Assembly (NCBI GenBank): GCA_012516225.1
Contig: JAAYWX010000275.1
Span: 1-9,629, forward strand
DNA: 9,629 bases
From: Clostridiales bacterium
Lineage (GTDB): Bacteria > Bacillota > Clostridia > Oscillospirales > Oscillospiraceae
Direction: 5' to 3'
How positions within the stretch are numbered: the stretch's first letter is position 1; every line of letters begins with the position of its first letter. This document shows, piece by piece, positions 7,699-9,629 of this stretch. Under the pieces are notes generated by a model. That model had not been told where the DNA came from. It saw nothing but the letters and a program-made list of their open reading frames with translations, and did no database searches. A program made the translations under genes and the position numbers.

Positions 7699-8172
7699 TT
7701 ATTTCTCAAGTTCACGAATCTTATCCCGCAGTTCTGCCGCTTTTTCGAATTCTTCCGCCTTAATCGCCGCTTTAAGCTGGTGCTTCAGCGCATGAAGCTC
7801 GCGCTTTTTGCGGAATTCATCTCCGGCATCCTCCGGAATATTATGACTTCTGCCGCATTCACATTCTGTCGTTTTCTCAGGCCAGCCTACGGAAATATTT
7901 ACACTGGGCAGAGTAAGAGTGGGAGCAAACAGACGTCTTCCAAAGAAACCGTCAGTCAGCGGGCTGAAAGGACTTCCAAAGAAGCCGTCCATAAATCCGC
8001 CAAAGGGATCTCTCCAGAAGTTATCAAACATCGAACGCGGACGAAAATCGAGCATTTCTCCGAAACCTTCCGCTCTTGCACAGTTTGCGCAGAGATGATA
8101 TTCGCTTTTTTCACCGTTTATGTTTGACTGATAGTGGAATACTGCTTCATTGCCGCATTTTTCGCATTTCAT
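7699..8172 (-). CDS. mcsA: McsA-like UVR-domain protein with one N-terminal zinc finger
   Basis: In Bacillus subtilis McsA is a zinc-binding partner that activates the arginine kinase McsB and helps control CtsR and ClpC. This 157-aa product has the N-terminal finger MKCEKC (C3, C6) plus CANC (C28, C31) and a C-terminal UVR motif (about 123-157, ending AAELRDKIRELE). It is shorter than the B. subtilis protein (about 185 aa). The second four-cysteine finger is missing: only C104 and C106 (CECG) remain. Instead, residues 43-83 are rich in Phe, Gly and Pro, with DGFFG occurring twice (62-66 and 74-78). The start has GGAGG 8 nt upstream and lies 31 nt after ctsR. The McsA assignment rests on the finger, the UVR motif and gene order. 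Its job without a neighbouring mcsB is uncertain; ClpC binding through the UVR helices is an inference. Confidence 0.88.
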   Translation of the reverse strand: MKCEKCGNEAVFHYQSNINGEKSEYHLCANCARAEGFGEMLDFRPRSMFDNFWRDPFGGFMDGFFGSPFSPLTDGFFGRRLFAPTLTLPSVNISVGWPEKTTECECGRSHNIPEDAGDEFRKKRELHALKHQLKAAIKAEEFEKAAELRDKIRELEK

Positions 8173-8203
8173 AGTTATAACCTCCTTAAATCTGTATAAT
8201 GGC

Positions 8204-8659
8204 TTATTCCGTCAGCGTACTTACAAGCATTTGTTTGAAAATTGAAGCTCTCAGCATATCGCGCTGTTCCAGCGGGATGGGTTTCAGCGAATTGTCGCTT
8301 ATTGCTGTCATGATAAGCCCCGCCGACTTTTCGTCAAGCGCATCGGAACCAACCATATTTGAAATAAATGCTGACGCCGTGCGCAAATCCAAACTGTCGC
8401 CCACAGAGTTGACGGTGTGCATAATAAGTTTCTGGGGGCTTATCTGAACCCGGGTAATTCTGATGTATCCGTTGCCGCCGCGGCGTGATTCCACAATATA
8501 GCCGTGTTCGGGAGAAAACCGGGTCGAAATTACATAATTTATCTGACTGGGGACGCACCTGAATTTTTCGGCAAGGTTGGAGCGCTGAAGCTCCGCTATC
8601 CCGCCGGCACTTTCAAGCACGTCAAGTATGAAATTCGCAATCATATCGCTTGTTCCCAT
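8204..8659 (-). CDS. ctsR: Transcriptional repressor CtsR of class III heat-shock genes
   Basis: Dimeric winged-helix repressor of clp genes, released on heat or protein stress. The 151-aa length is normal. The DNA-binding half carries RSNLAEKFRCVPSQINYVISTRF (26-48) and the wing GYIVESRRGG...YIRI (53-68), all highly typical. The C-terminal half (about 76-148) is the helical dimerisation region (GLIMTAI...LEQRDMLRASIFKQML). The glycine loop in the wing reads GGNG (61-64), with N63 where B. subtilis has glycine. GAGGTG precedes the ATG at a usual distance. It is the first gene of the operon, with a leader of about 59 nt from the predicted start point and three CtsR-type operators around its promoter, so autoregulation is expected. 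Confidence 0.96.
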   Translation of the reverse strand: MGTSDMIANFILDVLESAGGIAELQRSNLAEKFRCVPSQINYVISTRFSPEHGYIVESRRGGNGYIRITRVQISPQKLIMHTVNSVGDSLDLRTASAFISNMVGSDALDEKSAGLIMTAISDNSLKPIPLEQRDMLRASIFKQMLVSTLTE

Positions 8660-8697
8660 GCCATCACCTCGTTGTATATATGTTGAGCATTTTTGAC

Positions 8698-8714
8698 CTT
8701 GACTATTCTTGACC
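8698..8714 (-). promoter_or_regulatory. CtsR operator, start-proximal
   Basis: Minus strand reads GGTCAAG AAT AGTCAAG, fitting the known CtsR tandem heptamer RGTCAAA-NAN-RGTCAAA at 12 of 14 heptamer positions with the central A kept. A third half-site, GGTCAAA (8692-8698), abuts it. It lies just downstream of the predicted transcription start, where bound CtsR would block polymerase clearance. Confidence 0.75.
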
Positions 8715-8724
8715 TTTCGATATC

Positions 8725-8753
8725 ATGATAGTCAGGAAAGGTCAAAATTGCAA
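8725..8753 (-). promoter_or_regulatory. Sigma-A promoter of the ctsR operon
   Basis: On the minus strand TTGCAA (8748-8753) and TATCAT (8725-8730) are separated by exactly 17 nt. Transcription would start near 8718. A CtsR operator (8730-8746) fills the spacer, consistent with repression by occlusion. Confidence 0.65.
8730..8746 (+). promoter_or_regulatory. CtsR operator inside the promoter spacer
   Basis: Plus strand reads AGTCAGG AAA GGTCAAA, 12 of 14 heptamer positions matching the CtsR consensus with the correct NAN spacer. It has the opposite orientation to the other two sites and overlaps the region between -35 and -10 of the ctsR promoter. Confidence 0.7.
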
Positions 8754-8760
8754 CAACTGA

Positions 8761-8777
8761 TTTGACCAATCCTGACC
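8761..8777 (-). promoter_or_regulatory. CtsR operator, upstream of the -35
   Basis: Minus strand reads GGTCAGG ATT GGTCAAA. Heptamers match at 12 of 14 positions, but the spacer centre is T instead of A, so it is the weakest of the three. It lies 7 nt upstream of the ctsR -35 and may act by cooperative binding. Confidence 0.55.
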
Positions 8778-8885
8778 AATGTAAAGCCAAGATGAACATT
8801 TATATAAGCAAAGCTCATATTTGCGCTAAATATCTTGTTTTATCTCCGGTTTTCTTGAGTTTGATTTTATTTTATTATAATTTGC

Positions 8886-8913
8886 TTGCAATAAGGAAAG
8901 TATATGTTATAAT
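8886..8913 (+). promoter_or_regulatory. Sigma-A promoter of the ferredoxin gene (extended -10)
   Basis: TTGCAA (8886-8891) and TATAAT (8908-8913) are 16 bp apart, and TG at 8905-8906 makes an extended -10 (TGTTATAAT). A second TATAAT at 8876-8881 with TTGAGT 15 bp upstream could be an additional weak promoter. Together with the AAGGAGG ribosome binding site this suggests high expression. Confidence 0.65.
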
Positions 8914-8953
8914 GCAAAAGTGGATATTTAATTCAACCAAGGAGGATACATCA

Positions 8954-9121
8954 ATGTATGTAATTGGTAGCGACTGCATCTCTTGCGGCGCCTGCGCCGA
9001 TGCCTGCCCGGCCGGTGCTATCTCGATGGGCGACGAGCACTACGAGATTGACCAGGATAAATGCCTTTCCTGCGGTGCTTGCATTGACACCTGTCCTACA
9101 GGTGCTATTACCGAGAAATAA
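8954..9121 (+). CDS. 2[4Fe-4S] ferredoxin, clostridial type
   Basis: Small cytosolic electron carrier, probably serving pyruvate:ferredoxin oxidoreductase, hydrogenase and related low-potential enzymes of an anaerobe. The 55-aa product has two classical cluster motifs: C8, C11, C14, C18 followed by P, and C37, C40, C43, C47 followed by P. Each motif takes three cysteines for one cluster and gives its last to the other. The length is that of the minimal clostridial ferredoxin, with no extra loop or fused domain. AAGGAGG (8939-8945) lies 8 nt before the ATG. An upstream in-frame extension exists but crosses the promoter, so it is not coding. The gene is monocistronic, with its own promoter and a strong terminator. 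Confidence 0.96.
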   Translation: MYVIGSDCISCGACADACPAGAISMGDEHYEIDQDKCLSCGACIDTCPTGAITEK

Positions 9122-9134
9122 ATGCAGTATCATC

Positions 9135-9188
9135 AAGGAGCTTGTCGCAACGCGTCTTGTATTGTGGCAAGCTCCTTGTTTTATGTTT
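9135..9188 (+). terminator. Intrinsic terminator of the ferredoxin gene
   Basis: Arms at 9135-9150 and 9162-9177 form a 16-bp stem starting AAGGAGCTTG and closing with CAAGCTCCTT, around an 11-nt loop. Two G-U pairs are valid only in plus-strand RNA. GTTTTATGTTT follows as the U-rich tail. Confidence 0.88.
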
Positions 9189-9202
9189 GGGGAAATGCCG
9201 GA

Positions 9203-9629
9203 ATGGAAACATTTGATGAACTTTGGCGCGGAGGGCCGCGCTTCTGCCAGACAGAAAGTTGCTTTAAGCTATCTACCGATTCTGTGTTGCTTGCTGATTT
9301 TACAAATACAAAGCGTGCCCGAAATTGTCTTGATTTAGGAAGCGGAGCAGGAGTTTTAAGTATTCTGATCGCATTTAAAAATTCCGAAATTAAGATTAAG
9401 GGCATAGAAATACAGCCTGAATTTGCAGAGCTTAGCCGTAAAAATCTGTCCGCAAACGGGCTGGAAAACAGGGCGGAAATTATAAATGCGGACTTGAGGG
9501 AGTGCAGAAAGATTATTCCCGCGGAGAGTGTTGACCTTGTGGTGTCAAATCCACCGTACTTTGCTGAAAATTCGGGCTACAGCGCACCTGCGGGGCACAG
9601 GGCCTTATCAAGAGAGGAAAAAAGCTGTA
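9203..9629 (+). CDS. SAM-dependent N6-adenine methyltransferase, tRNA1(Val)-type family (3'-partial)
   Basis: The reading frame is open from the ATG at 9203 to the window end (142 complete codons). It carries the Rossmann SAM-binding motif DLGSGAG (44-50), E69 at the end of the second strand, D97 in NADLR, and the catalytic NPPY at 116-119, marking an exocyclic-amine (N6-adenine) methyltransferase. FKLSTDSVLLADF (21-33) before motif I and GHRALSREEK after NPPY fit the COG4123 family, which includes E. coli TrmN6 (YfiC, acting on A37 of tRNA1Val) and B. subtilis YabB. GGGGAAA about 8 nt upstream is a plausible ribosome binding site. It starts only about 15 nt after the ferredoxin terminator tail, with no clear promoter, so it may depend on read-through. 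The tRNA substrate is inferred from family, not shown. Confidence 0.85.
   Translation, partial: METFDELWRGGPRFCQTESCFKLSTDSVLLADFTNTKRARNCLDLGSGAGVLSILIAFKNSEIKIKGIEIQPEFAELSRKNLSANGLENRAEIINADLRECRKIIPAESVDLVVSNPPYFAENSGYSAPAGHRALSREEKSC

Noticed and set aside
8721..8730. Perfect 10-bp palindrome TATCATGATA as a separate operator
   Set aside because: It coincides with the -10 element of the ctsR promoter and is short enough to be chance in AT-rich DNA.
8964..9338. A 124-codon frame overlapping the ferredoxin and methyltransferase starts
   Set aside because: It is out of frame with both recognised genes and runs through the ferredoxin terminator.

Overview
The window looks like chromosomal DNA of a spore-forming member of the Clostridia (Bacillota), possibly related to Oscillospiraceae. 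The evidence is a SpoIID sporulation lytic transglycosylase, a ctsR-mcsA-clpC stress operon, a 55-residue clostridial 2[4Fe-4S] ferredoxin, strong AAGGAGG-type ribosome binding sites and moderate G+C. I see no insertion sequence, CRISPR array, integrase, tRNA or rRNA. The content is mostly housekeeping, so I do not claim a wholly new system. The most unusual part is the architecture and control region of the stress operon.

Left part (1-3225). A secreted M23 metallopeptidase gene, whose true 5' end may lie just outside the window, is followed by an intrinsic terminator. A convergent gene for an unrecognised protein with about eight membrane segments comes next. Divergent from that gene is spoIID, encoding the engulfment lytic transglycosylase.

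Middle (3226-5206). A short-form malic enzyme has its own good sigma-A-like promoter (TTGTGG, 17 bp, TATAAT). It converges on a PaaI-type hotdog thioesterase, with a hairpin terminator between them.

Right-middle (5136-8777), minus strand. ctsR, mcsA and clpC form a tight operon with gaps of 31 and 35 nt, ending in a long hairpin terminator. The mcsB arginine-kinase gene, which sits between mcsA and clpC in Bacillus subtilis, is not there. The McsA-like protein also lacks the second zinc finger and carries a Phe/Gly-rich stretch in its place. CtsR has GGNG where B. subtilis has the tetraglycine thermosensing loop. Upstream of ctsR lie three CtsR-type operators: one upstream of the -35, one filling the spacer between -35 and -10, and one just after the predicted start point. 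The operon therefore appears strongly autoregulated by CtsR, possibly with modified or absent McsB-dependent control.

Right end (8778-9629). A ferredoxin gene with an extended -10 promoter and a strong terminator is followed by the 5' part of an N6-adenine methyltransferase gene of the tRNA1(Val)/COG4123 type, cut off by the window end.
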